NCBI GenBank assembly: GCA_963676095.1
Contig: OY781040.1
Span: 6,882,001 to 6,946,000, forward strand
Reading direction: 5' to 3'
Source of the DNA: G963676095 sp963676095
GTDB taxonomy: Bacteria; Bacteroidota; Bacteroidia; Bacteroidales; Prolixibacteraceae
DNA: 64,000 nucleotides
Shown: piece by piece, positions 8,599-17,080 of the stretch
Position numbering within the stretch: position 1 is the stretch's first letter
How the letters are laid out: each line of letters opens with the position of its first letter
Translations under genes and position numbers: made by a program
The notes under the pieces: model-generated
Database searches by the model: none
Seen by the model: only the letters and a program-made list of their open reading frames with translations
Told to the model about the DNA's origin: nothing

Positions 8599-9480
8599 TT
8601 AATATATTCTGTACCAAAGACCTTTCCCATTACCTGAACCTGTGCTTCCGGTTGTTGTAATATGACCGGTATTCCCGTTGCCGTCGTAACCATACGCCAA
8701 ATTATCGTATGAATTGCAGTAAGTAACGGTATGATCAACATCCTGTCCGGCACTGCCCAGCTTAAAACCGTTTCCGTCGCCATTGGTTCCGTAGCCATTA
8801 TCATGCGATTCGCAATAAGTAATGGTCACCGTATAAGGCTGACCATACAGGTCCCAACCGTCATCCGAATTGTCATAAGCCTCGCAATGATCAAAGACAT
8901 TATTTATCCCGGCAGAAAGTTTGCAGGCAAATCCATCGGCATTCTCGCCCCCGTTATCTTCGTCGTAATTCCCGTAAGAAGTACAGTAATAAACATAATT
9001 ATCATGACTATCATTGTAAATCTGAAGGCCGGAATCCCCGTTGTCATGAGTGACAACTTTATAAAGATAATTATGTCCCCCGTGCTGAAGGACCAGACCA
9101 CAGTCCGGCGCATTTCTGATCGTCATATTTGTGATATTCCAGTAGCTCCCATTTACCTTCACCCCCCATCCCGAGGAAATATTCGAACAATCAAGTGTCC
9201 CTCCAGTAAAATTAATTTTGGAACTGGAAGTCCCGCTGTTCAGGCACTGAAGGATACTTGTCAGGTAAATGGTCCCGCTGACCGTGATAATATCGCCTGC
9301 CGAAGCATTGGCAATTGCTGTTTTAAGGGCTGACTCTGTTGTGACTGTAACTGAAGACCGGGTAGAAAGGGATAGAATTTCTTCAGAATTCGTTGTTTCG
9401 TCAATTCCAACAGGATCCCCCTCCTGACAGCCTGCAAAAAGAAGAAAGGCTAAACAAAATGTCCAATAGATTTTTTTCAT
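8599..9480 (-). CDS. PL9-like pectate lyase / right-handed beta-helix lipoprotein, apparently short
   Basis: A 293-aa lipoprotein (LLFAGC, Cys18) with a right-handed parallel beta-helix. The repeated coil pattern with aligned Asn and Asp, and the block GGENADGFACKL followed by NGFKLG, match polysaccharide lyase family 9, where this Asp-rich loop binds calcium and a Lys removes the proton from polygalacturonate. PL9 enzymes are usually over 400 residues. Here the helix stops after about eight coils and ends in GKGLWYRIY, so the C-terminal coils may be lost. Pectin cleavage is plausible but unproven for this short form. Confidence 0.7.
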   Translation of the reverse strand: MKKIYWTFCLAFLLFAGCQEGDPVGIDETTNSEEILSLSTRSSVTVTTESALKTAIANASAGDIITVSGTIYLTSILQCLNSGTSSSKINFTGGTLDCSNISSGWGVKVNGSYWNITNMTIRNAPDCGLVLQHGGHNYLYKVVTHDNGDSGLQIYNDSHDNYVYYCTSYGNYDEDNGGENADGFACKLSAGINNVFDHCEAYDNSDDGWDLYGQPYTVTITYCESHDNGYGTNGDGNGFKLGSAGQDVDHTVTYCNSYDNLAYGYDGNGNTGHITTTGSTGSGNGKGLWYRIY

Positions 9481-9733
9481 AATTAATCATTTTAATTAGT
9501 AATTTTATTTTAGGTTGTTAATAATAAAAGTGCAAACGCAGATATAATATTATAGTTTTTATTCTGTTAAGTTATGATTTAAATTATTATTATCATAATG
9601 ATTCTATGATTTATTTATTAAATATTTGTAAAAAGCAAGGCTGAAGCAGGAAAACAACATTGATCATAAATGTGTAGAGATATCTTAGATTAACAATTTT
9701 TCTATAGGAAAAAGACAGGCAAAATTTACGAAT
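9481..9733. other. AT-rich divergent promoter region
   Basis: This lies between the divergent pectate lyase and HAD genes. It is very AT-rich with no coding frame. A TTTG at about 9530 on the minus strand could be a -33 element, but no clear -7 box pairs with it. Confidence 0.35.
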
Positions 9734-9766
9734 TTTGGCACACATGCGCATAATTTTTATATTTTG
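9734..9766 (+). promoter_or_regulatory. Candidate promoter for the HAD phosphatase gene
   Basis: TTTG (9734-9737) and TATATTTTG (9758-9766) are 20 bases apart, close to the TTTG-N19-TAnnTTTG consensus. Transcription would begin near 9773, downstream of the first in-frame ATG at 9769. This favours the ATG at 9805. Confidence 0.5.
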
Positions 9767-9804
9767 CCATGGATCAAGCTTATGTGGTAATTAAGACAGC
9801 GTAT

Positions 9805-10443
9805 ATGAAAAGGGAACAATTCGAGGCAATTATTTTTGATATGGACGGGGTTATTATCGACTCGGAGCCACTTTGGAGCAGGGCCGAAAAAGAAGTATTT
9901 TCTTCCGTGGGGGTAAAACTTACCGACGAGCTTTGCAGGCAGACTGCAGCAATGACCACGCGCGAGGTTACCAGCTTCTGGTTTAAACGCCACCCCTGGG
10001 AGAGCCATAGCCTGGATACCATTGAAAATAAAGTAATCGATTATGTCGGAACTTTAATTCAGGAAGAAGGAAGAGCCATCGAGGGGATCAAAGAGACTGT
10101 CATTAAACTAAAAAACAAGGGATTAAAGATAGGCCTGGCAACCAATTCCCCAAATCGCTTAATCCCTTTAGTACTTGAAAAAACCGGGATCATCAGGTAT
10201 TTCGACGCTTGGTGTTCATCGGAACACGAGCTAAAAGGGAAACCACATCCGGATGTTTATCTTGCCGTTTCAAAAAAGCTTGACGTAGCCCCTGTCAGAT
10301 GTCTGGCGGTTGAAGACTCGCCAACAGGGATAAAAGCAGCCAAACAGGCAGGAATGCATGTTATTGCCCTTGTCAGCAGCCATCCCGAAGAATATGGGCT
10401 GGCAGATCAGATCATCAGTCATTACAGTGATTTGAATCTTTAA
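9805..10443 (+). CDS. HAD-superfamily sugar-phosphate phosphatase (HxpB/YniC-like)
   Basis: A 212-aa cytoplasmic hydrolase of HAD subfamily I with a small helical cap. Motif I is FDMDGVIIDSEPLW (nucleophile Asp12, acid/base Asp14). LATNS is motif II, GKPHPD gives the motif III Lys, and VEDSPTG is motif IV. The DSEPLW signature is shared with hexitol phosphatase B and 2-deoxyglucose-6-phosphatase. Beta-phosphoglucomutase is the main alternative. The frame extends to an ATG at 9769, but the promoter position and the family N-terminus favour 9805. Confidence 0.88.
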   Translation: MKREQFEAIIFDMDGVIIDSEPLWSRAEKEVFSSVGVKLTDELCRQTAAMTTREVTSFWFKRHPWESHSLDTIENKVIDYVGTLIQEEGRAIEGIKETVIKLKNKGLKIGLATNSPNRLIPLVLEKTGIIRYFDAWCSSEHELKGKPHPDVYLAVSKKLDVAPVRCLAVEDSPTGIKAAKQAGMHVIALVSSHPEEYGLADQIISHYSDLNL

Positions 10444-10467
10444 CGCTAAAAAATTATTCTCATCGTA

Positions 10468-10499
10468 TTTGACTTTAGCATAAATTATCGTAATTTTTG
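10468..10499 (+). promoter_or_regulatory. Promoter for the 144-aa membrane protein
   Basis: TTTG (10468-10471), a 19-base spacer and TAATTTTTG (10491-10499) match the Bacteroidota consensus well. The leader would be about 25 bases. Confidence 0.6.
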
Positions 10500-10530
10500 T
10501 AAAAAAACCAAAACCTTTAAAATAAAATCC

Positions 10531-10965
10531 ATGGGACGACAAATTGTAACAGAAAATGATTTAACGCTCAGCAAAGCAAAAGATACTGAAGCGGCAACTG
10601 CGATTCAAAGTATTAATGTAAGTAAAGACGATTATTTCAACAGGCTTTTAAAATATATCCCTGCTGAAATTGTCGGATTATACCTCACGCTGGACAATAT
10701 TATTAATATTCAAAAAGAAGGCAGTCATGCATGGATGTCGTGGTTTATTTTCGCGGTCTGTCTTATTTTAATCCCGCTCTACCTTAACCGGGTTTTGAAT
10801 GTAAAAAAGAAAATACAAATCCTGATTTCCAGTCTGTCTTTTGTTGTCTGGGTTTATGCCCTGGGCGGCCCTTTCGCAACATGCGGCCTATTCAACAATT
10901 TATTCGCAGCCCTGCTCCTGCCTATTTATACCGTGCTGGTCAGCATCATAAAACCCGAACAATAG
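10531..10965 (+). CDS. Small integral membrane protein of unknown function
   Basis: A 144-aa protein with a soluble N-terminal segment of about 45 residues and three to four hydrophobic segments (about 45-58, 69-87, 96-114, 117-138). The motif YFNRLLKYIPAEIVGLYLTLDNII before the membrane core is typical of a conserved bacterial family without known function. No enzyme motif is visible. It is monocistronic, with a strong terminator 170 bases downstream. Confidence 0.75.
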   Translation: MGRQIVTENDLTLSKAKDTEAATAIQSINVSKDDYFNRLLKYIPAEIVGLYLTLDNIINIQKEGSHAWMSWFIFAVCLILIPLYLNRVLNVKKKIQILISSLSFVVWVYALGGPFATCGLFNNLFAALLLPIYTVLVSIIKPEQ

Positions 10966-11133
10966 CACGTTAAATTTCATAAATGATGTACTGCATTTAC
11001 AAACGAAAGGAAGGTCCCTGCAGGCAGACCGATCCGGATAAATGCCGTTTCAGGCTATTGAAAAGCAATTGACACAACAGGTTACCAACCTATAGTAAAG
11101 GAAATCAGGCAAAGATGAGCTTTTCAACAAAAA

Positions 11134-11174
11134 CAGAGCCTCCCGAAGAGTTACCACGGGAGGCTCTGTTTTTT
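11134..11174. terminator. Strong bidirectional terminator
   Basis: CAGAGCCTCCC (11134-11144) and GGGAGGCTCTG (11158-11168) form a perfect 11-bp stem with a 13-base loop. T-runs flank it on the plus side and A-runs on the other, so it can end both the 144-aa gene and the minus-strand locus that stops at 11201. Confidence 0.88.
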
Positions 11175-11200
11175 GTTTATCCTCAACGTGCTTTTAATTT

Positions 11201-12868
11201 TTATCTATCCGTAAGGGCCTTGCAGCCCGATATCTCATTGTACCGGACAATTACATCCTGCGCTCCGGAAATTGAAATGCCCCTTTCCGACTGCTCCCCT
11301 TCAATAATGTTCCCCTCGATCAGGATGTGTTTATGTAACCCCTGTACAGTCTCGTCAGGGGCGCTTACATGAACGGCTACCCCGCAAGTTCCGTTAACCG
11401 TTCCTGCCCCTGTTCCGCAGCGAAGGATCCGGTTATAACGGATCGTTACATTTTCGGATGCCGGACCTTCATGCCAGGCCCCTTCGGCCCCGACATGGAT
11501 CCCGGTCCCGGTGCATTCCCGGATCAGGTTGTGTTCGATCAGTACATTCCGGGTCTTGATCAGGAAACCCCTGGCGCGGTTGCCCGCGACCGAGCAACCT
11601 GTGATCTCTACGCGGGGCAGCCGGGTCACATCGATCACATAATAATTTTCGATATCAGCAGGTAAACTTTCGCCGAAGGTAACATGGGTATAAAGGCCGG
11701 GAATGTCGTTCTTAACGGTACTGACGGCTATCTTTTTTACAACCTGCAAGGTTGTCCTGCGGACCAGTTCCATGGTATCGCCCGCATCGGGGTAATCCAA
11801 CACCTGGGCATGCCAGTCGGCCCCTTCCAGCACCAGGTTGTAACCCTCCCCTTCTCCCGGTTTCCGGATAGTCAGGTAATAATTGTGAATGTTTACGGCA
11901 TCGTCGCCGTGTCCTTCAAACTGACAGTTGCGGTAGCGGATATATCCTTTGCAGGAGGTAAAATGGGTGGCATCGGTGTTGGTTGACATTTGTTGTCCCG
12001 CCAGCGGCACAATCCGCACCCCGTCCAGCATGATGTTTTCGGAGCGGTGCCCGACAATACCCATGCCCGGCTGGGAATGGATAGTCACGTCATCCAGCGT
12101 ACAATTCCGGGCCTCCAGCATCAGGACGGCCGGACGAAAATGAAAGGTTTGCGGGATCAACACCCGGTCGCCCGGAAATTCCGGGCCTAACCGGCTGTAA
12201 ATACGGAGCGTTTGGGCACCGGTCCGTTCAAAGCGCGGAAAATAATCCTCACGGGGCAACAACCGGTGTGCCCGGGTGTTGTAGTAACCCACCCGGCAAA
12301 GGGGCATTTTATCCGTCAGCCGGTAAATACTGTCAAATACGGCCTCGTACCAGTCAGGCCCCACTGCCATGATTGTTCCTTCGATATGCGGTTTTGTTTT
12401 ATAATCAATGGTCAAGCCCTTAATCCGGATGTTTTGACAGTTATTCAGGGAAACCGGTTCCCCCCAGCCGTCGAAAAGCAAAACAGCCCCCTGCGCTTCT
12501 ATCGTAATATCGCGCAGTCCGTTAAAGTCAAGGCCTTTTGCATAAGGATAATAAGGCCTGAAAATGGAATCCTGCGGGTTACCTTCGATTTTCCCGTTCA
12601 GGATACCCTCCATTAACTCCACAGCCCTTTCATCCCGGAAGTCATAGGTGCCCGGTTCGAACTGCAAGACAGTCCCCGGGTGACTTTTGCAAAACACCAT
12701 TGCCTTTTGCAGGCTTTCCGCATCATTCCGGTTGTCGTTGGGAACAGCCCCAAAATCCGCTACGGACACGAAGTCCCCCTTCTTTTCCTGCTGACATGAA
12801 AGAAAGAGGAAGATAAGGACGGGAAAAAGCAGGAACCCTGTTTTTCCAAACGAACGGTTAAATTTCAT
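11201..12868 (-). CDS. GH110-like alpha-galactosidase / right-handed beta-helix lipoprotein
   Basis: A 555-aa lipoprotein (FLFLSC, Cys25). After VSVADFGAVPND, the usual start of pectate-lyase-superfamily beta-helices, come repeated helix coils. The block TNTDATHFTSCKGY, then CQFEGHGDDAVNIH, closely resembles the active-site region of GH110 alpha-1,3-galactosidases of Bacteroides, where the paired Asp residues are catalytic. I infer action on alpha-galactosyl caps of a glycan. A related non-GH110 beta-helix family is the alternative. It is the last gene of the SusCD operon, 116 bases after the glycosidase gene, and ends at the terminator at 11134. Confidence 0.75.
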   Translation of the reverse strand: MKFNRSFGKTGFLLFPVLIFLFLSCQQEKKGDFVSVADFGAVPNDNRNDAESLQKAMVFCKSHPGTVLQFEPGTYDFRDERAVELMEGILNGKIEGNPQDSIFRPYYPYAKGLDFNGLRDITIEAQGAVLLFDGWGEPVSLNNCQNIRIKGLTIDYKTKPHIEGTIMAVGPDWYEAVFDSIYRLTDKMPLCRVGYYNTRAHRLLPREDYFPRFERTGAQTLRIYSRLGPEFPGDRVLIPQTFHFRPAVLMLEARNCTLDDVTIHSQPGMGIVGHRSENIMLDGVRIVPLAGQQMSTNTDATHFTSCKGYIRYRNCQFEGHGDDAVNIHNYYLTIRKPGEGEGYNLVLEGADWHAQVLDYPDAGDTMELVRRTTLQVVKKIAVSTVKNDIPGLYTHVTFGESLPADIENYYVIDVTRLPRVEITGCSVAGNRARGFLIKTRNVLIEHNLIRECTGTGIHVGAEGAWHEGPASENVTIRYNRILRCGTGAGTVNGTCGVAVHVSAPDETVQGLHKHILIEGNIIEGEQSERGISISGAQDVIVRYNEISGCKALTDR

Positions 12869-12894
12869 TTTTCACATTTAAAAGTTTTTCGTAC

Positions 12895-12933
12895 ATCATC
12901 AAACCAAACCTTTTCAAACGGCAAAACCTCACC
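12895..12933. repeat. Short copy of the PUL intergenic repeat
   Basis: CATCAAACCAAACC followed by TTTTCAAACGGCAAAACCTC recurs in fuller form at 15236-15350 and 24128-24215. All three copies sit in gaps between minus-strand genes of the polysaccharide locus. Confidence 0.55.
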
Positions 12934-12984
12934 CACCGTTCTTTCGAAGTTCCGACCGGACTACGGGCGAGGGCGCTTTTATGC

Positions 12985-14997
12985 CTAAAACTCAATCAAA
13001 ACAGGCTTTTTCCGGTTCCACGTCTTAACAATTGGCTCCCCTACCCCTGTTTTAACCGTGATGATTTCCCCTTTTCCTTTCCGGATAACCTCGATATCGA
13101 ATGTACGGTTAAAGGCCTTGATGTTTCTCAGGTTCATATAATCCCACTGTTCTGGCAACCAGGGTGTCATGGTGAATTTATCCAGACCGGCCGGTTCAAT
13201 CCCGAACAAACCTTCAGTAACCGCCCGGCAGTACAATGCGCTTTCGGCAGACAAGTGCCGCTGGTCGCCCTCAGGCCAGGCCTCTACCGGGTACGGCACA
13301 TGCTCGCCAAGTAACCTTGTGGTAGAATAATAGCTGAAATATTTCATGCATTTATCCGTCGCCCCGCCGGCAAAAAGCCCCCGAAAGGCATACAAGGTCG
13401 AACGGTCCCAGAAGGTTTTGCTTCCCGCTTCCGTAAGGATCCCGTTGGAGGTCCAGAGGTAGTCTGAAAACAAGGCCTTAACCGTTTCGTCTTTTCTGTC
13501 GGTAATCCCCATGACCAGCGGCAGGCAAATCCACGAACGGAGCTTTGTATTGCCGTCGTAATACCGGTAAGTATTAAAGCCCTGTACGTTTGCACCAAAA
13601 TAATTTTCAATGGCGTCTTTCAACTCAGCTGCTTTGGTCCGGTACGACGATGCAATTGAATCCATTCCCAGGTTTTCAGCCAGAAAAGCGGCACTGGTAC
13701 AGGCGCCATATGCCAGACTGTTGGTTGACAGGTTAATCTTTCCTGCAGGAAAACGGCCTTCCAGTTCATCATTGTCCGAGGCGATAACGCCTTCAGTAGT
13801 TTGCCTGCGTTCCAGGTATTCCAGGCACCAGGAGATTAGCGGCCACAATTCCTGTGCAGTCTCCCTTTGTCCGTAGGCCAGGGCAAAACGGGAGGCCCCG
13901 TAAGCGATCATAGCCATGTCCCCCCGGTCGCCGGCGCCGTTCCAGTAACCGGTACCCTCAGCAATAACCGAACTTGGTATCGGGTCATATGCGGGGTTCA
14001 TAAAACGGGCAAAATGCCGGAAACTGTTGACAGCCGATTCGTTTCCGTTTAAATTTCCCAGGAACGGGAAAAAAGGATCGGCATACTCTGCCTGGTCGTT
14101 GGCCCAGATGGCGGCATAATAGGCGCCCCCTCCCGGGCCGTGCATCAGTCCCCCCCTGGTATCATAAATACTTTCCGCCGCCCGTATTTTGGCAAAGGCA
14201 AATTCGCGGTCAATGGTATCGTTGGGTGTTTCCAGTACCAGGTTATCAAAAATACTTCCGGTAAACCGGTCTCTCTTTTCCAGTTCAAAATCAGGGGCCC
14301 ACGCATAAGGTTCTTCGCAGGCTTTCCTGCCGGAATACACCACCGCAAAGGAATAAGTTCCATCCGGGGGAAGTGCCGCTTCCAGCTTTTCCGGATGTTG
14401 CAGCCCTTTGACCAAATCAGCAGAAACGATATACTGTCCGTAAACCCCTTTGTCCGGGTCGGTCTTTACTGTTTCATAGCCATTGCCGACTTGGACCCCA
14501 CAGGTTGCTGTCCCTGTATTTTTCAGGCAAACCAGCTCAATGAAGGCAGCCTTGTCGACCGAGGGAAACAACGTACGCGTCACTTCCAGGCAGGTGTTGG
14601 TGGCGCTGTGGATAACCAGTTTTCCTTTTATAGTAAAAGAATCCGGGTATTCCCTTACCGCTGTGCCATTTGCCCGGATGGAAAGCTTTGCCTGATCGCT
14701 GAATTCGGCGATCAGGCTGGCATGGGTATTGTTGGGGATGGTGCGCAACATCGGGAATACCAGTTTTTTGCTGACTTCCAGCTCGCCATTTTGGCCAATT
14801 CCGTAGCGGATGATCCCGGATATCCGGAGCCCGCTCATCTCGATATGATCGCTGTGGGCTTGTCCTTTTTTCACCTCCCAGCTAATGCCACCTCCGGGAG
14901 CCATGCACCACCTCCGGGTATTCTGAGGAGAAGCCACAATACAGACTCCTGTTAAAATCAGCAGAAGCAGTAGTTGTCGTTGGTTTTTCATTTTCAT
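12985..14997 (-). CDS. Six-hairpin glycosidase-like enzyme
   Basis: A 670-aa exported protein; the signal peptide ends near SPQN (residue 25) without a lipobox. Residues 30-240 look like a beta-sandwich. Residues 250-600 look like an (alpha/alpha)6 barrel, with GPGGGAYYAAIWANDQAEY and SLAYGACTSAAFLAE typical of glucoamylase, rhamnosidase and GH95-like barrels. The C-terminal strand domain is like those of GH78 enzymes. I cannot assign a GH family number. An internal Asp/Glu pair likely does catalysis with inversion. It lies between SusD and the GH110-like gene, so it should act in the periplasm on the same imported glycan. Confidence 0.72.
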   Translation of the reverse strand: MKMKNQRQLLLLLILTGVCIVASPQNTRRWCMAPGGGISWEVKKGQAHSDHIEMSGLRISGIIRYGIGQNGELEVSKKLVFPMLRTIPNNTHASLIAEFSDQAKLSIRANGTAVREYPDSFTIKGKLVIHSATNTCLEVTRTLFPSVDKAAFIELVCLKNTGTATCGVQVGNGYETVKTDPDKGVYGQYIVSADLVKGLQHPEKLEAALPPDGTYSFAVVYSGRKACEEPYAWAPDFELEKRDRFTGSIFDNLVLETPNDTIDREFAFAKIRAAESIYDTRGGLMHGPGGGAYYAAIWANDQAEYADPFFPFLGNLNGNESAVNSFRHFARFMNPAYDPIPSSVIAEGTGYWNGAGDRGDMAMIAYGASRFALAYGQRETAQELWPLISWCLEYLERRQTTEGVIASDNDELEGRFPAGKINLSTNSLAYGACTSAAFLAENLGMDSIASSYRTKAAELKDAIENYFGANVQGFNTYRYYDGNTKLRSWICLPLVMGITDRKDETVKALFSDYLWTSNGILTEAGSKTFWDRSTLYAFRGLFAGGATDKCMKYFSYYSTTRLLGEHVPYPVEAWPEGDQRHLSAESALYCRAVTEGLFGIEPAGLDKFTMTPWLPEQWDYMNLRNIKAFNRTFDIEVIRKGKGEIITVKTGVGEPIVKTWNRKKPVLIEF

Positions 14998-15133
14998 ATT
15001 GGTTACTATTGGTTGTTTGTTATTTTTTATTTTCCATTACCCCCAATCCCGTTAGAAGGGAAGTTTGATAATCAACTTAATACGGGTTTTCATTTCTCAG
15101 ATCCTTTCGAATCATTCTTTGGTTATCACCCCT

Positions 15134-15202
15134 AAATCCCCTGAAGGGGACTTTTCCGCTACTTGAAGCAAATCCTCTTTTATGAAGCCCCTTCAGGGGT
15201 TT
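15134..15202. repeat. Long inverted repeat inside the PUL operon
   Basis: CCCCTGAAGGGG (15138-15149) and CCCCTTCAGGGG (15188-15199), with matching flanks, give an 18-20 bp stem, and each arm also folds on itself. The repeat sits between susD and the glycosidase gene. It could attenuate transcription or protect the upstream susCD transcript. Confidence 0.6.
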
Positions 15203-15235
15203 GGGGCAGCCCCGACCTGTGCCCCAAAAGTTGTC

Positions 15236-15350
15236 ACGGGGCAACGTTCCTCAAACAGGCCGCAGGCCATTAAACTCCTCAAACGGCGAAGCCTCGAACC
15301 CATCAAACACGAAGTATCAAACCTCTTCAAACAGCGAAGCCCCCGTGGTA
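15236..15350. repeat. PUL intergenic repeat, copy 2
   Basis: This GC-rich stretch contains TCAAACGGCGAAGCCTC, and a variant TTCAAACAGCGAAGCC recurs within the same stretch. The same string of motifs, in the same order, recurs at 24128-24215. Confidence 0.55.
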
Positions 15351-15358
15351 TCCAGCTT

Positions 15359-17068
15359 TCACCAGCCGGGGCTTTGGCCCAGATCCGGGTCTTTGTTCGT
15401 TTCAGCCGAAGGGATCGGCAGGTAGTAGATCCGCGAATCGAAAACCACCTTGTTATCGACAGCAGTAACAGCGTACGTTTTTGTTCCGTCATCCTGCTTT
15501 TCGATCGTTATCCCCATCTGAAAATTTCCGAGGGCCTGGTCATAGATCTGCCACCGGCGTACGTCATAATACCGGTTTCCCTCGAAGCATAACTCGATCC
15601 TCCGTTCATGGCGTATTTTCTCCCGGTCGACCGACGTATAAGGGGGCATATCCACGCAGCTACGCTGGCGGATCTGGTTTACATACCATAACGCATCATG
15701 GCCCTCCGCATCGGTCGTTCCCAGTTCATAAAGGATCTCCGCCTCATTCAGGTAAAATTCCGACAAGCGGTAAATGATCCACATGTATTCTTCTGTCGGG
15801 GGATCAGGAAAAACATCAAACACTTCAGTAGTGAATTTACGCAAATAATAGCCGCTTTTCGAGGCATTCCACGCTTCAGAGATCGCCTGGGGCGAATCCT
15901 TTCCCCCCACATAAGTTTCAACCGGGTTCTCCCCTTTATACAAGGCCCCGTCGTACAGGATATTGGCATAAAACCTCGGATCGCGGTTGCCATACGGGTC
16001 CTGGTCGTTATACAGCGGGTCTGATGTTACTGTGCGGCCTGTCTTATCGTAGGTAGCCGGGATAACGCTCCGGGTCCCGTCGGTCACTTCAAACTGATCG
16101 ACGATCTGCTGTAACGGATTATAGGCGGCATAACCGTGAATACTGTTCATTCCAAGGTCCCTGCTGATCGAGTTATCCCTGTCGATATAAAAATCGGCAG
16201 GCGTATATTTGGCAAAAATGACTTCCGAATTGTTATAATCCAGAAATATGTTCCGGTAATCAGCGGGGGCATACAGGCTGTACACGCCCAGACCAATCAG
16301 TTCTTCGGTCGCCGTTTGGGCCTCCTGCAATCTTCCGGCATCATAGCTACCTCGGTTATACAAAGGACTGGCCGCATATAACAACTGCCCGGCTTTCACG
16401 GCCATAGCAGCCCCTTTGGTAGCCCGTCCCGTGTTATCGGAGTCATAGGTTTCAGGGAGCAATGCGATGGCAGAATCGGCCTGCCCTACAATATAATCGA
16501 TGCATTCCTGGAAGGTGCTCTTCGCAACAAAATAATCGGAATTCAGGTCCATCACCGTGGTAACAAGGGGAACTCCCCCGTAGTAGTCAACCAGCTGGGC
16601 ATAAAAGTAGGCCCGGAGAAAATACATCTCCCCCATCATCCTGCTTTTGACGCTCTCGTCCCCGGGAACACCGGCAATCTTTGAGAAAAATAAATTAATC
16701 GCCCTGATCTTCTTGTATAAATAGCCCCACTTACCGGACTGGTTACCGGTAACATAAGAACCTCCCTTGTTGTAATTAACAGCCACGTCGGCCGAGTTAT
16801 CAGCAGTGAGCAGTCCGTGTGTCACTGTCCGCTCGGCGCACCAGTTAAAGTTGGAGTAAAGATCGTCAGTCATGGCCGACTGGGCACATCCCCCGGTCAC
16901 CCAGTTATCCATGCCGTTATAAACTTCATTCTCGAATAATTCCACCAGATCCGGGTCGCCCCAGACCGTTTCGTCCGAATATTTGTCCAGCGGGGTATCT
17001 TCGAACACCTGGTCTGCACAGGAATACAAAACGAATAAAAGCGTGATGATATAATATAATCTGTTCAT
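15359..17068 (-). CDS. SusD/RagB family surface glycan-binding lipoprotein
   Basis: A 569-aa lipoprotein (LYSC, Cys17) with the RagB/SusD N-terminal region and the C-terminal SusD domain (LSEFYLNEAEILYELG, then HERRIELCFEGNRYYDVRRW), which are hallmarks of the family. It sits on the outer face of the outer membrane and caps the SusC channel, delivering oligosaccharide. Its start lies 12 bases after the SusC stop, so the two are co-transcribed and translationally close. Glycan specificity cannot be read from the protein, but the neighbouring GH110-like enzyme suggests an alpha-galactose-decorated chain. Confidence 0.95.
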   Translation of the reverse strand: MNRLYYIITLLFVLYSCADQVFEDTPLDKYSDETVWGDPDLVELFENEVYNGMDNWVTGGCAQSAMTDDLYSNFNWCAERTVTHGLLTADNSADVAVNYNKGGSYVTGNQSGKWGYLYKKIRAINLFFSKIAGVPGDESVKSRMMGEMYFLRAYFYAQLVDYYGGVPLVTTVMDLNSDYFVAKSTFQECIDYIVGQADSAIALLPETYDSDNTGRATKGAAMAVKAGQLLYAASPLYNRGSYDAGRLQEAQTATEELIGLGVYSLYAPADYRNIFLDYNNSEVIFAKYTPADFYIDRDNSISRDLGMNSIHGYAAYNPLQQIVDQFEVTDGTRSVIPATYDKTGRTVTSDPLYNDQDPYGNRDPRFYANILYDGALYKGENPVETYVGGKDSPQAISEAWNASKSGYYLRKFTTEVFDVFPDPPTEEYMWIIYRLSEFYLNEAEILYELGTTDAEGHDALWYVNQIRQRSCVDMPPYTSVDREKIRHERRIELCFEGNRYYDVRRWQIYDQALGNFQMGITIEKQDDGTKTYAVTAVDNKVVFDSRIYYLPIPSAETNKDPDLGQSPGW

Positions 17069-17080
17069 AATGGTCAGTTT

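Noticed and set aside
14140..14955. Plus-strand frame of 271 codons
   Set aside because: Antisense shadow of the six-hairpin glycosidase, with no signal or domain.
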